A DNA stretch of 64,000 nt. Origin: QKMZ01 sp012965515. GTDB lineage: Bacteria > Cyanobacteriota > Vampirovibrionia > Obscuribacterales > Obscuribacteraceae. The notes beneath the pieces were generated by a model. That model was not told the origin of the DNA, searched no databases, and saw nothing but the letters and a program-made list of their open reading frames with translations. The DNA lies in contig CALFMP010000027.1 of assembly GCA_937879965.1 (NCBI GenBank), positions 1-64,000 on the forward strand. Reading direction: 5' to 3'. The position numbers were made by a program, and so were the translations under genes. How positions within the stretch are numbered: the stretch's first letter is position 1; each line of letters opens with the position of its first letter. Shown in pieces: positions 17,382 to 26,449 of this stretch.

Positions 17382-18425
17382 ATGCGCAATCGGCAAATCA
17401 ATGCTGTCCTGTATGCTTTTTGCACCCTGGCGCTCGGTTCACTTGTATTCGCCAATCCATTGATTTCAGACCCTGACACACCAACCGAATTCATTTTCAC
17501 CGGAGACAATGAAGATCTTAAAGTTGCGAGGCTGAAATCTCTTGGAGATTTGGAAGAAACACTTAAGTCCCAACCCAAAAACTTCCAAGCTCTTATGCAA
17601 AAAGGCAAGCTCTTAAGAGAGTTGCACAATGATGCCGGGGCAATTCAGCTCTATACGAAAGCGATTGAGATAAACCCAAATAGCTCTCGAGGCTACAAGC
17701 AAAGAGCGCTAACTTTTCTTTCAACCAAACAATACAAGAATGCCGCTGCAGACCTTGACAGAGCCGTTGCTTTGGCGCCGAATGACTTGTCATTACTCTC
17801 AGTGCGCCCCGAAGTTCACTCTAAATGTTCGCTTGCCTGCTATGAGAAAAGAGACTACCTTGGCGCAATTAAACACATGGACGTCGCACTCATAGATCTT
17901 GAGAAAGAAAGGACGCACAATCCTACAAGTCTCGTTTCTAGACTGAAGATTGGCCTCGCCTACTTACAAACGGCACAGGCTGCACAGCGCATTAGAAATA
18001 TAGCAGACGCAAAACGGCGCAACCTTGAGGCACGGAAGAATTTTGAGTTTGTTGTTGAACGAAATTTTGGTCCGCAGGAGGTGAACATACCTTTCCAAAC
18101 ACAAGCGCGGATACTGTTAGCAAGGGCGAATCTAGGACTGAAAGAACCAGCAAAGGCAATCGAAGTAGTAGAAGCTATTAACACAAAAGACTTGAACAAA
18201 GGTGACCATGTACAAGTGCTCATGGTTAAGATGCGCGCGTACGAACAGATGTCTGAAGAGACCAAGGCTGCAGAAATAGAACTCAAACTAGAAGAGTTGG
18301 GCGCCGGTGCCTACTGGAACCGCGCAGCAAAACACCATTTTCCGGCTGAAATTAATAATACGCGCAAGAAAGCTCCAGTAGATTTCCGGGCAGAGGTCAA
18401 CGAAACGAAAGTTGGCCGACCTTAA
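17382..18425 (+). CDS. secreted TPR-repeat protein
   Basis: The start at 17382 gives 347 residues with a signal peptide (RNRQINAVLYAFCTLALGS, cleavage probably after VFA). Several canonical TPRs follow, for example NDAGAIQLYTKAIEINPNSS and KNAAADLDRAVALAPNDL near residues 70-140. The remainder is helical. An earlier TTG at 17358 is possible but sits upstream of the AGAGGA site. It lies directly behind the cytoplasmic TPR gene and converges on the receiver gene at 18465. Confidence 0.8.
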   Translation: MRNRQINAVLYAFCTLALGSLVFANPLISDPDTPTEFIFTGDNEDLKVARLKSLGDLEETLKSQPKNFQALMQKGKLLRELHNDAGAIQLYTKAIEINPNSSRGYKQRALTFLSTKQYKNAAADLDRAVALAPNDLSLLSVRPEVHSKCSLACYEKRDYLGAIKHMDVALIDLEKERTHNPTSLVSRLKIGLAYLQTAQAAQRIRNIADAKRRNLEARKNFEFVVERNFGPQEVNIPFQTQARILLARANLGLKEPAKAIEVVEAINTKDLNKGDHVQVLMVKMRAYEQMSEETKAAEIELKLEELGAGAYWNRAAKHHFPAEINNTRKKAPVDFRAEVNETKVGRP

Positions 18426-18464
18426 CAGATACCGCCAGATATCGATAAATCACAGAGCAAAAGT

Positions 18465-18884
18465 TTACCGTTTCAGCCATTTGGCCAGCACATCTTGCAG
18501 CTGTTCCAGCGTGAAGGGGATCGCCAGGTAGTCGTCCATACCTGCATCTAGACACTCCTGGCGACTCGCCTTCACATACCCGCTGACGCCTATGATCGGT
18601 ACACGTCCGCCAGCGGTCTCCTCGATTTTTCGAATCTTACAGGCGCACTCGGGCCCGTCAGTATCAGGCATTAGCCAATCCATCAATATAATGTCGAACT
18701 TGATGGTTTCCAGCGCCTTCAATCCTTCCTGGCAGCTATTTACTATGTACGATTTGATTCCAAGGCTGTCGGAAAGTAGTTCAAAAAGCCTCGCATACTC
18801 AGGCTGATCGTCAATGATCAGAACGAGGGGTCTATCTCCCCCTGCGTCTTTCTCTACATTCGATTGAGCGGGGACCTTTCCCAT
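18465..18884 (-). CDS. single-domain response regulator lacking the conserved lysine
   Basis: The 139-residue product is one receiver domain with acidic pair D25/D26 (LIIDDQPEY) and phospho-acceptor D69 (IILMDWLMPD); S101 is at the Thr/Ser position. The usual Lys-Pro signature reads AIPF, so the conserved lysine is replaced by Ile122. In characterised receivers that lysine couples phosphorylation to conformational change, so this one may signal atypically. There is no output domain and no kinase gene next to it. An N-terminal extension of about 18 residues is charged. Confidence 0.85.
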   Translation of the reverse strand: MGKVPAQSNVEKDAGGDRPLVLIIDDQPEYARLFELLSDSLGIKSYIVNSCQEGLKALETIKFDIILMDWLMPDTDGPECACKIRKIEETAGGRVPIIGVSGYVKASRQECLDAGMDDYLAIPFTLEQLQDVLAKWLKR

Positions 18885-19019
18885 TATGCACCTGTCAGTC
18901 TACGAAACTAGAGACTGCGGGAGCCTCCAGAAGTTGCCGATTAGATACAAAATCTAATCTAACCTTTCAAAATCCCGCAAAAGTCTGACGGGCTGGCAAA
19001 TTTACCGACTGCCTTAGTG

Positions 19020-20492
19020 TTACTCATATGCGGCATTGTCTTTTTTGATTTTTGCGAATTCTTCGCTAGCTTCTTTGGCGCGTCCCATTTTTTGCAACAC
19101 CTCGGCTCGCAACTTAATAAATTCAGGATTATCGGCGCTCATTTTGATCAAAGAGTCAGCTTGCGACAGAGCATCCTGCAATTGCCCCATGCCCATGTAA
19201 GCGCGAGCTTTCAACTGCGTAGCCGTTATGTGACCGGGGTGCTGCGCAATCAACACATTCGCATCGTCCAAGACTCTCTTGTAATTTTTCAAAATCAAAT
19301 TGCACTTCGCACGATTGACCATTTCGCGCCAATTAGAGTTTTTGGTGAGCCCTCGATCGAAATCTTCAACCGCTTTTCTGTACTCTCCGAGCGCTTCATA
19401 GCAAAGAGCCCTGGCAATATAGCTGTGCTTGCTGGCAGGAAACAGCTTGATCTTATATTGAGCGACTTCTAGCGCTTCTTTCCAACGACCAGCCATTCGA
19501 TACATTTTACACTTGCGGTCAACGTACTCTTCAATTGAAGGATACAGCGCATGCGCCTTATCCAGCGCCTTTGCCGCTTCGTCAATCTTTCCTCGCTGTT
19601 GCAAATGAAGTGCGAGCACACTGTATGTTTCGGGTCGCTGCCAATAGATTCCCATCTTGCGCAAGGCATTCATCGCACCGTCGAGATCGCCTTGCCGCTT
19701 GAACTGCGTAGCAATATCACCGAAGATGTATCCACCTACATGCAACTTCTTCTGCGCCAGTTCCGCATACTTCACAGCGGCAGCCAGATCGTTTCGCATC
19801 AAACAAATGTACGCGCGTTCAAAGTTCAAAAATGGCGATTCTGGAAACTTCTTTTCAGCGTCGGCTAAAACTTTGAATCCTTCTTCGCGACGCCCAATCT
19901 GAAACAAATAGTGAGCCTTGCTGACGTAGCTGTCTTCGTCCCTGGACATCTCGATGAATTTGTCGAATTCGGCAAGTGCATCCTTATTCATTTCCTGCCA
20001 CAACTTCCAGCCGCGAACAAGGTGCGAGTTAGCTGATTGTGAATCAAGTTCCAAAGATTTGGCATACGATGCTGTTGCTTCTTGCCCATGTCCATTGAGA
20101 GTTTGAAGAATGCTCAACTCACCATAAATTACTCCTAAATCCTTTTTTGAAACGTTCTGCTGCTTTGCTGCAGTCAAAAGTCTCAACAGTGACTTCTCAG
20201 CTTCAAGAGGTTTCAACTGAATTTGGAGCACTTCACTTTCTATCCACAACGACTTCAAATCACTTGGATTTTTCTTGAGTTTCGCACGCGCTGACTCAAG
20301 CGCAGAATCGAGCGCCGCATCAGAACCTTGGACGCCATGCTGTTTCAATATTTTGAAACTGTGCGCAAACTGGTGCCCATATGCAGGAGTTCCGCAGAAG
20401 AACGATAATGCGGGGGCTAAACACAAGAGTGTAGGAATCGCAATAAAGCGCAATGCTGTTCGATTTTTGAGCGAAAACAATTTCCTGATCAC
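19020..20492 (-). CDS. secreted TPR-repeat protein
   Basis: The 490-residue product has an N-terminal signal peptide (IPTLLCLAPALSFFCGTPAYG) and about ten TPR-like repeats through to the C-terminus, among them TASYAKSLELDSQSANSHLV, RGKIDEAAKALDKAHALYPS and GEYRKAVEDFDRGLTKN. TPR arrays bind partner proteins; nothing here shows the partner. It is monocistronic by spacing, with AT-rich promoter sequence upstream (TATATATTACC near 20518). Confidence 0.8.
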   Translation of the reverse strand: MIRKLFSLKNRTALRFIAIPTLLCLAPALSFFCGTPAYGHQFAHSFKILKQHGVQGSDAALDSALESARAKLKKNPSDLKSLWIESEVLQIQLKPLEAEKSLLRLLTAAKQQNVSKKDLGVIYGELSILQTLNGHGQEATASYAKSLELDSQSANSHLVRGWKLWQEMNKDALAEFDKFIEMSRDEDSYVSKAHYLFQIGRREEGFKVLADAEKKFPESPFLNFERAYICLMRNDLAAAVKYAELAQKKLHVGGYIFGDIATQFKRQGDLDGAMNALRKMGIYWQRPETYSVLALHLQQRGKIDEAAKALDKAHALYPSIEEYVDRKCKMYRMAGRWKEALEVAQYKIKLFPASKHSYIARALCYEALGEYRKAVEDFDRGLTKNSNWREMVNRAKCNLILKNYKRVLDDANVLIAQHPGHITATQLKARAYMGMGQLQDALSQADSLIKMSADNPEFIKLRAEVLQKMGRAKEASEEFAKIKKDNAAYE

Positions 20493-20574
20493 AGAAAAGC
20501 CGTCTGAGAAGTTGCGTATATATTACCCGCTATATCAATCATTTGCATACACGCAGGTTCCACAAGTGAAAAGA

Positions 20575-20603
20575 GAAGAGAGGAGTTCACCGCTCCTCTC
20601 TTC
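20575..20603 (-). terminator. terminator of the 124-residue repeat-protein gene
   Basis: A perfect 11-bp stem (GAAGAGAGGAG / CTCCTCTCTTC) with a seven-base loop, about 85 bases beyond the stop at 20686. On the minus strand it is followed by TCTTTTC. Confidence 0.7.
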
Positions 20604-20685
20604 CCTAGCTGCGCCTGTCGCTAAACAAACTCTATGTAACTCTCTCCTCTGTCAGATGCGCTCTCTAGCTAACGCACACTCCTCT

Positions 20686-21060
20686 CTATATCGCTAGACG
20701 TACAAACATCTCCTCCAATGTGATCCGCGCGCGCTCCGCGACATACGGATTTTCATCTTGCGCCAGGCGGTCCAACACATGGAAGGGCATATGGTCGCAT
20801 TCTGCCATCGAGTAGCGAACATCAGGATTTTCATCACGAGAGAGAATTTCCACCACATCGTGCGGTGCTCGGGGATTGGTCCCAACCGACGCGCGCACTT
20901 CCCAATTCTCATCACCAGCCAGCACTTGCAAAACGTCTGCCGGAGTTTCTTTATTCTCGGCGATTCTGCCGCGTACTCTTTGCTGTCCGCAAAGCGCCAG
21001 ACGGGTCAAAACTCTTTGGGGGGTATTCGGGCTTCCAGCGAAGATGTAATAAAAATCCAT
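20686..21060 (-). CDS. leucine-rich-repeat-variant / HEAT-like repeat protein
   Basis: The 124-residue product contains consecutive repeats of about 24 residues with the pattern P-xx-VL-xx-LA-xDEN-xxVR-xx-(A/V)-xx-N, for example ADVLQVLAGDENWEVRASV and HDVVEILSRDENPDVRYSM. This is the signature of the LRV/HEAT-like alpha-solenoid families. No signal peptide is seen. Such proteins are usually small scaffolds. It is an isolated minus-strand gene with its own terminator. Confidence 0.75.
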   Translation of the reverse strand: MDFYYIFAGSPNTPQRVLTRLALCGQQRVRGRIAENKETPADVLQVLAGDENWEVRASVGTNPRAPHDVVEILSRDENPDVRYSMAECDHMPFHVLDRLAQDENPYVAERARITLEEMFVRLAI

Positions 21061-21120
21061 TGTCCTATCCTCACACTTTCATAAATTCAGCAACATAACA
21101 GCTATTCGAACGGTCTCCTT

Positions 21121-21197
21121 GTGTCTCTTTCTGTCTCTTTCTGTCTCTTTCTGTTTCTTTCTCTTCCTGTCTCCTTGTGTCTCCTTCCGTTTCTGTC
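21121..21197. repeat. pyrimidine-rich tandem repeat (TGTCTCTTTC units)
   Basis: Three to four tandem 10-base units of TGTCTCTTTC, then degenerating variants ending GTCTCCTTCCGTTTCTGTC. The repeat lies upstream of the 20686-21060 gene. On the minus strand it forms a long GA-rich tract ahead of that gene's start. Confidence 0.8.
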
Positions 21198-21242
21198 AGC
21201 CATGCAGTTTGTTTGTTCAACGGGTAGCACGGACTCCCCTCA

Positions 21243-21650
21243 TCAGTGCCAGAGACTTTGCACTGCAGTGAGCAGTTGTCCCAGCCCCGGACCCTGAACC
21301 GGCTTCCTCAAGTAATAGTTGATGCCCAGGTTATGCGCCTTTTCGACATCATCACAGCTCTCCGAAGCCGTTAGCAAAACTATTGGTACCTCCTTCAGGT
21401 TGTTTTGATTTCTGATCTCCTCCAATACATCGTGTCCATTCATCTTCGGCATGTTCAAGTCCAGCAGCACTATATCCGGTGTCATAGCGTTAGTGTATGG
21501 TGCTTGCTGAGTAAGGTATCGAACTGCCGCTTCTCCGTCATTTACAACATGCAGGTTCACGTTCACTCCTGCATCAACAATCGCCTCCTCTGCAATTCTT
21601 ACGTCCGCCGGACTGTCTTCAACCAAAAGTACTTCGATGAATCTATTCAT
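21243..21650 (-). CDS. Rcp1-like response regulator
   Basis: The start at 21650 is set by GGAGGAGG directly upstream. The 135-residue product is a stand-alone receiver: acidic pair E11/D12 (LLVEDSPAD), phospho-acceptor D64 (VLLDLNMPKMNG), T/S motif LLTAS, and K in RKPV. The sequence style (VEDSPADVRIAEEA, INYYLRKPV) is that of Rcp1-type regulators that pair with phytochrome-family kinases. The kinase gene is immediately upstream, 70 bases away, so the two form a probable cognate pair. Confidence 0.88.
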   Translation of the reverse strand: MNRFIEVLLVEDSPADVRIAEEAIVDAGVNVNLHVVNDGEAAVRYLTQQAPYTNAMTPDIVLLDLNMPKMNGHDVLEEIRNQNNLKEVPIVLLTASESCDDVEKAHNLGINYYLRKPVQGPGLGQLLTAVQSLWH

Positions 21651-21720
21651 TGGGGGCCTCCTCCTCATCATGTGCAATATCCACGGTTCAACTATCCTCA
21701 TAATCGTGCCTATACTTTCT

Positions 21721-23193
21721 CTACACTCGGTCAGTACTTTGTTCGCAGTCAGTCACTATCGGCATCGTAAAATGAAAGGTCGAGCCGCCGTTCCTCATCG
21801 TGTCCACCCAGATGTTTCCCCCATGCCGTTCTACAATCGCTTTGCAGATCGCCAGGCCAATTCCCGTACCGGCATACACCTGACCAGAGTGGACTCGTTT
21901 GAACATGGTGAAGACATCTTTTGTGTGACGGCTTTCGAACCCAGTTCCGTTGTCTCTTATTGACACGTGCCAGAAGGCTCTAGGTAAATCGTCGTCATCG
22001 TCCAAGTAAGCTGCCATTTCGTCACTGCCTACCGACTCGGCACAGGAAATCTTCACTCTGAGCGGCTCCTCGCGTCTGAACTTGATCGCATTCGCCAAGA
22101 AATTTTGGAAAAGCTGAACCAGTTGCAGCGCGTCCCCCTTCACTGTTGGAAGTTCATCAACACTTATGTTTGCTCCACTTTCCTTGATCGCAACTTCAAG
22201 GTTCGTCATCGCCTCCTTTACACTCTCATTGAGATTTACGTTCGTGAATGGGCGGTCACATCCTTGCACTCGCGCATGGCTCAATACACTCTCGATAATG
22301 CGTTCCATGCGCTTGCCGCAATCGTTGATGTGCTCGATAAATTCATCAGCTTTTTTGTCCAGCTTGCCTTCATAGCGTCTAGTCAACAAATCTGTGAACC
22401 CGCGCAACGAACGCAGCGGTTCTTGCAGATCGTGCGACGCTATTTTGGCAAACTGCGCCAGGGCAGTATTTGAGCGTGCCAGTTCTTCAACCGCCTCTTT
22501 GAGCCGTTCTTCGGCTTGTGCTCTCGAAGCTACTTCAACCCTGAGAGCTTCGTTCGCAATAGCCAACTCATAGGTGCGCTCCTTGACTCTCACATCAAGC
22601 TGCCGTGCATGCTGTTTAACTCTGGCGGTCAAACCGCTCATAGTCAACGCCACCACTAGCATGGTTATGAAGGTCAGGACACAAGGCGCATCAGACTTCG
22701 CCAAGGTGAAGTGCGGAGACACCACGAAGAAGTCATAACTGGCAACGCTCAAAAGAACAGTGAGTAACGATGCCCCTAAGCCATACCTGCAAGAGACGAG
22801 AACTACGCCCAGCAGATAAAGCATGCAGAAGTTTTCTTCATCCACATAGGGTGACATTGCCATGCCAACCATTGTGCACAAAACTGTTACCGAAACTGCC
22901 ACCACATAAGGAAGAATGGGTTTGATGCGCACAAAGTTGCTCATCGTATCAGCCCCATGAACCATGAGACCTTGCTTGCACTCCCGCTCTTCCCTGGCAT
23001 TCAAACTTTTGGTTTGTGCCGTGGCTGCAGTTCCCTCGGGTTGGAACTCCAGATCAGGGTAATACTTACTGGCAATTTCCCTTCTCTGAAGTTCCTTCTC
23101 GAGGATCTCCTTAGTTCGAACCTTCACGTGCAGAAGATTCGCGTCAGGAAGAACACTCTCTAAACCTCTGTGGATGTAGACACCGTTTGTCAT
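21721..23193 (-). CDS. histidine kinase with KdpD-type membrane domain and phytochrome-type kinase core
   Basis: The 490-residue product has a poorly conserved N-terminal 90 residues. A four-helix DUF4118/KdpD-like membrane domain follows (about 95-195, with LYLLGVVLVSCRYGLGASLL and YDFFVVSPHFTLA), then a coiled linker (VKERTYELAIANEALR). The HisKA core carries phospho-acceptor H254 (KIASHDLQEPLRSLRGF, the style of phytochrome and bacteriophytochrome kinases), followed by an HATPase domain (FLANAIKFR, DNGTGF, GTGIGLAIC). There is no GAF or PHY domain, so it is not itself a light sensor. An ATG at 23193 is chosen; a GTG nine bases earlier and an internal ATG near 22965 are alternatives. It is followed by the Rcp1-like receiver. 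Confidence 0.88.
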   Translation of the reverse strand: MTNGVYIHRGLESVLPDANLLHVKVRTKEILEKELQRREIASKYYPDLEFQPEGTAATAQTKSLNAREERECKQGLMVHGADTMSNFVRIKPILPYVVAVSVTVLCTMVGMAMSPYVDEENFCMLYLLGVVLVSCRYGLGASLLTVLLSVASYDFFVVSPHFTLAKSDAPCVLTFITMLVVALTMSGLTARVKQHARQLDVRVKERTYELAIANEALRVEVASRAQAEERLKEAVEELARSNTALAQFAKIASHDLQEPLRSLRGFTDLLTRRYEGKLDKKADEFIEHINDCGKRMERIIESVLSHARVQGCDRPFTNVNLNESVKEAMTNLEVAIKESGANISVDELPTVKGDALQLVQLFQNFLANAIKFRREEPLRVKISCAESVGSDEMAAYLDDDDDLPRAFWHVSIRDNGTGFESRHTKDVFTMFKRVHSGQVYAGTGIGLAICKAIVERHGGNIWVDTMRNGGSTFHFTMPIVTDCEQSTDRV

Positions 23194-23284
23194 CACGTTC
23201 ACTGCCTCGCAACCGATACTGCCATCCTACGGAGCGTTCGTGAGGGACGTGTGAGGGAGAATCTAAAGAGAAGCTGTAGGGACA

Positions 23285-23522
23285 AAGAAGCGTGGGATTG
23301 CGGAGCATGGGGGCGCGTTCCGTGGGGCGCCTTGCGTGGGGCGCCTTGCGTGGGGGCGCGTTGCGTGGGGGCGCGTTGCACGCGCCCTTTGCGTGCGGGC
23401 GCGTTCCGTGGGGGCGCGTTGCACGCGCCCTTCGTTGTAGGGGCGATGCCATGCATCGCCCGGTTACAGATCGGGCGGCAGCTTGCCGCCCGGCGTCGGC
23501 GAGCCGCCGACGCACCTACAAG
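23285..23522. repeat. large cluster of palindromic repeats
   Basis: Repeated GTGGGGGCGCGTTGCACGCG-type elements, a GGGGCGATGCCATGCATCGC element and a GGGCGGCAGCTTGCCGCCC element lie in series between two kinase genes. This is the densest cluster in the window. Open frames read through it on both strands but reflect only the repeats. Confidence 0.8.
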
Positions 23523-23528
23523 ATCAAG

Positions 23529-24755
23529 CTAGGCTGCCGGAAAAGTCACCGTAAAGGTAGTGCCTTTACCTTCTGTGCTCGAAACTTCGATAACGGCATG
23601 ATGCATGTCGGCAATTGTCTTCACTATAGACAAGCCAAGCCCTGTGCCGCCCTTCGCTCGCGCGGCTTTTTTATCAACACGATAGAAACGGTCAAAAAGA
23701 CGAGGAATGGCTTCCTTAGGAATCCCGAGCCCGTTGTCTTCAACCACGACACACGCTTTCGCATCGCGCGTCTTTAAATTGACTCTTACTACCGCACCTT
23801 TTTCCGAATACTTAAGGGCATTCTCGATCAAGTTTGAAAACAAGTGATTGAGAGATTCAGCATCACCCAAAATAGTCGGAGTTTCACTAAGCTGCACTTC
23901 AAGAACCTTCTCGCTTGATTCGAAACGCGGAGTAAACTCCTCTTTCTGTCGCTCGAGAATATCTCTGAGAGACACTCTTACGAGTTTCGCTTCAGTTTGA
24001 ACAACTTCCATCTTGGCGAGAGTCAACATATCGGATACTAAATTCGACATGCGATCAGTATTACGCGTGATGATCGAAAGACGTTCACTGAGGTCAGGAT
24101 TTTCTTTCACATCTTCCGCCAGGTTCTCAGCCGTTATCTGGATCGTTGCAACAGGCGTCTTAAGCTCATGGCTGGCGTCTTGCACAAACATTTTCAAAAT
24201 CCTGTAAGACTCTTCAACCGGCTCAACGGCTTTTCCGGAAACAAGATATCCAGCCCAGGCAAGACCCAAGAGAAAGATTGGGCCAAGCAGAATCTTGGAA
24301 AGAACGAACTTATCGACAGACAAATCACGTTGCGCGGTTGGAATTTGAATCTGCAGATAACCGAAGAGATGTCCGTCTTGAAAGAGGGGCACAGACTTAG
24401 AACGCAGCGTACCAGAGACGCTCTCTACTTCGCGGGTGTTCAAATAGAGCTTGGGATTTCCTTTCTCACCATGCTCTTCATCGATGTTGCCATGCGCGTC
24501 GAAGAGTTGAACAGTTGTTTTGTATCCAAACGGACTCTTGTGCAATTGCTCAACCAACCCGCGCGCTTGCAGGTCATTGCGCACAATATAAACCAGAGGC
24601 GCAACTTGCTCAGTGAGCGCTTTCAGCTCGTCATCTAGTTGCTGCGTCAGCGACTTTTGAAAAAGATATGTGTTGCCGATTGCCAGAATGAAAAACGCAA
24701 CGCCGGACAGAAGCATAAACCAGAGCGTCAGTCGGATGCGCAGCCCTTTGAACAT
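23529..24755 (-). CDS. membrane sensor histidine kinase (CusS/QseC-like layout)
   Basis: The 408-residue product has two membrane helices (about residues 9-32 and 153-174) flanking an extracytoplasmic sensor of about 120 residues. A HisKA domain with H196 (VQDASHELKTPVA) and an HATPase domain with N box (LIENALKYSEKG), DNGLGI and GTGLGLSIVK follow. Its ATG overlaps the stop of the upstream regulator (TAATG), so the two are translated as a coupled pair. The signal is not evident. Confidence 0.92.
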   Translation of the reverse strand: MFKGLRIRLTLWFMLLSGVAFFILAIGNTYLFQKSLTQQLDDELKALTEQVAPLVYIVRNDLQARGLVEQLHKSPFGYKTTVQLFDAHGNIDEEHGEKGNPKLYLNTREVESVSGTLRSKSVPLFQDGHLFGYLQIQIPTAQRDLSVDKFVLSKILLGPIFLLGLAWAGYLVSGKAVEPVEESYRILKMFVQDASHELKTPVATIQITAENLAEDVKENPDLSERLSIITRNTDRMSNLVSDMLTLAKMEVVQTEAKLVRVSLRDILERQKEEFTPRFESSEKVLEVQLSETPTILGDAESLNHLFSNLIENALKYSEKGAVVRVNLKTRDAKACVVVEDNGLGIPKEAIPRLFDRFYRVDKKAARAKGGTGLGLSIVKTIADMHHAVIEVSSTEGKGTTFTVTFPAA

Positions 24756-25429
24756 TACTTCGCGTCCAACCTGTAGCCGACTCCGTGCACAGTGGAGATG
24801 ATCGACTGTTCGCCGCCGGTGTCAACCTTTTTGCGAATGCCTTTTATGTATGTGCGTATCGCGTCTGTACTCACTAGAGTATCCGATTCCCAAACCCTGT
24901 CTATAAGCGCTTCGGCACTAAAGACAGTATTGGGATTGCGCATCAAAAACTCCAGCAAATTGAATTCTTTGGGTTCCAATTTCAACTCCACACCATCCCT
25001 TTCCAACTTGCGCGCGACCGGGTCGAGTGTCAAGTTTCCCAGATGCAAAACGGTAGTTGTTGTTTGTGATGCGCGGCGAATCAGCGCCCGCAAACGAGCG
25101 TTCAATTCTTTGGCGTGAAAGGGTTTCGGCAAATAATCGTCTGCGCCGGAATCAAGTCCTTCCGCTCGATCATCGATACTGGATCGAGCAGTGAGCATGA
25201 GAATCGGCGTCTTGCCGCCCTTCTCACGAAACTTCTTCATCACCTCTAGCCCAGTCATACCAGGCAAACCCCAATCGAGCACAACCACATCGTATTGATA
25301 AACCCGCAGCATATCCAGCGCGGATTGACCGTTGTCGACGACCTCAACCGTGTAATGCTCGCGAGTCAAAGACAGTTTTATCTGTGAAGCGAGATCAACT
25401 TCATCTTCGACTAGAAGTACTTTGCTCAT
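24755..25429 (-). CDS. OmpR-family response regulator
   Basis: The 224-residue product has a receiver with E9/D10-type acidic pair (LLVEDEVDL), phospho-acceptor D52 (VVVLDWGLPG), the LTARSS motif and K in PKPF. A C-terminal winged helix follows (KLEPKEFNLLEFLMRN through VHGVGYRLDAK). It is the first gene of an operon with the kinase at 23529. The protein is closely similar in layout to the regulator at 13049-13729, and the two are probably paralogues. Confidence 0.93.
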   Translation of the reverse strand: MSKVLLVEDEVDLASQIKLSLTREHYTVEVVDNGQSALDMLRVYQYDVVVLDWGLPGMTGLEVMKKFREKGGKTPILMLTARSSIDDRAEGLDSGADDYLPKPFHAKELNARLRALIRRASQTTTTVLHLGNLTLDPVARKLERDGVELKLEPKEFNLLEFLMRNPNTVFSAEALIDRVWESDTLVSTDAIRTYIKGIRKKVDTGGEQSIISTVHGVGYRLDAK

Positions 25430-25502
25430 TGCTTTCCCACGCGCAATTTCTAATTGGATAAACAGGAGAACTGCCTAACTAGCAAGTTTGTCGATTTGAT
25501 GA

Positions 25503-25537
25503 CTCCGGCAGCGAGAAGTTCAATCCCGCTGCCGGAG
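25503..25537 (-). terminator. terminator after the YceI-family gene
   Basis: A perfect 11-bp stem (CTCCGGCAGCG / CGCTGCCGGAG) with a 13-base loop, nine bases beyond the stop at 25546. The T tract on the minus strand is weak. Confidence 0.6.
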
Positions 25538-25545
25538 CGTCATGC

Positions 25546-26175
25546 TTAGCTTTTGGCCTTCTCTACAGGCTTGGCACCATCACCTGGCTTCGACATTTCA
25601 ATGTCTAGAGTAATCGGCACTTCTTCGCCGAGAGCGACGCCGCCGCCGTCAAGAACGGAGTTGTATGTGATGCCGAAGTCCTTTCTGTTTACCTTTCCAG
25701 CCGCTGCAAATCCAACTTTGTGATTGCCTTGCTTGTCTTTAATCACCTGACTCGGACCATCAACATCCAGTGTCACCGGCTTAGTCACGCCGTGCATTGT
25801 CAAATCACCAGTCATCACGAATTTGCCTTTGCCTTTCGGCTTTATGGCAGTCGACTTGAATGTAATGTCGGGGAATTTATCTGTTTCGAAAAAATCCTTG
25901 CCACGAAGATGCTCATCACGCTTCGCTTCGTTTGTATTAATCGTCTTGGCATCGATCTTGGCGTTCACTCTTGCCTTTGCCAAATTCTTGCCGTCGTACT
26001 CAACCGTACCGGTTACGTTGCTAAATCCGCCACGTACTGTCGAAATCATCATGTGCTTAATGCTGAAATTTGCAGCAGTATGCATCGGGTCAATAGTCCA
26101 TGTATCAGCTGCATGTGCTCCGGGCATCAACAGCCCAAAAGCCACGACAGCAAGTACTGCACTCCTTCTAATCAT
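25546..26175 (-). CDS. YceI-family periplasmic lipid-binding protein
   Basis: The start at 26175 (or the ATG just before it, 26178) is set by AAGGAGAG; longer readings lack a site. The 209-residue product has a signal peptide (AVLAVVAFGLLMPGAHA) and the YceI lipocalin-like fold: TWTIDPMHTAANFSIKHM, VRGGFSNVTGTVEYD, FPDITFKST, GDLTMHGVTKPV. Family members bind isoprenoid-type lipids in the periplasm and are often stress-inducible. The divergent HxlR-type gene is the likely regulator. The C-terminus is Lys-rich. Confidence 0.92.
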   Translation of the reverse strand: MIRRSAVLAVVAFGLLMPGAHAADTWTIDPMHTAANFSIKHMMISTVRGGFSNVTGTVEYDGKNLAKARVNAKIDAKTINTNEAKRDEHLRGKDFFETDKFPDITFKSTAIKPKGKGKFVMTGDLTMHGVTKPVTLDVDGPSQVIKDKQGNHKVGFAAAGKVNRKDFGITYNSVLDGGGVALGEEVPITLDIEMSKPGDGAKPVEKAKS

Positions 26176-26449
26176 CATCTCTCTCCTTACGGATTCCTCG
26201 ACTACCAAATCAAAGACGGCCTTCTTCAAAACAAAGGTTCCGCAAAATACGGAAGCCATTATTTTGGCACAGTTGGCTTATAGATCCCGGCCAAGCAAAG
26301 GCAATCACGGGCGAAACATCCACAACGCCCCAAACAGGGTAAAAAAGTTACCAATGTCTAAAATCTCCCGGCAGGTGTTGTCGAGATCGTTACCGGCGTA
26401 CTAGAATCGAATGGTATACAACTGCACGCAGGAACACAAAAGTAGCGTA

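Noticed and set aside
21121..21197. CRISPR or origin iterons
   Set aside because: The units are 10-base pyrimidine simple repeats without spacers, DnaA boxes or replication genes nearby.
23170..23532. Open frames across the palindrome cluster on both strands
   Set aside because: They encode only translated repeats rich in Arg/Ala/Gly and Cys, with no start signals.
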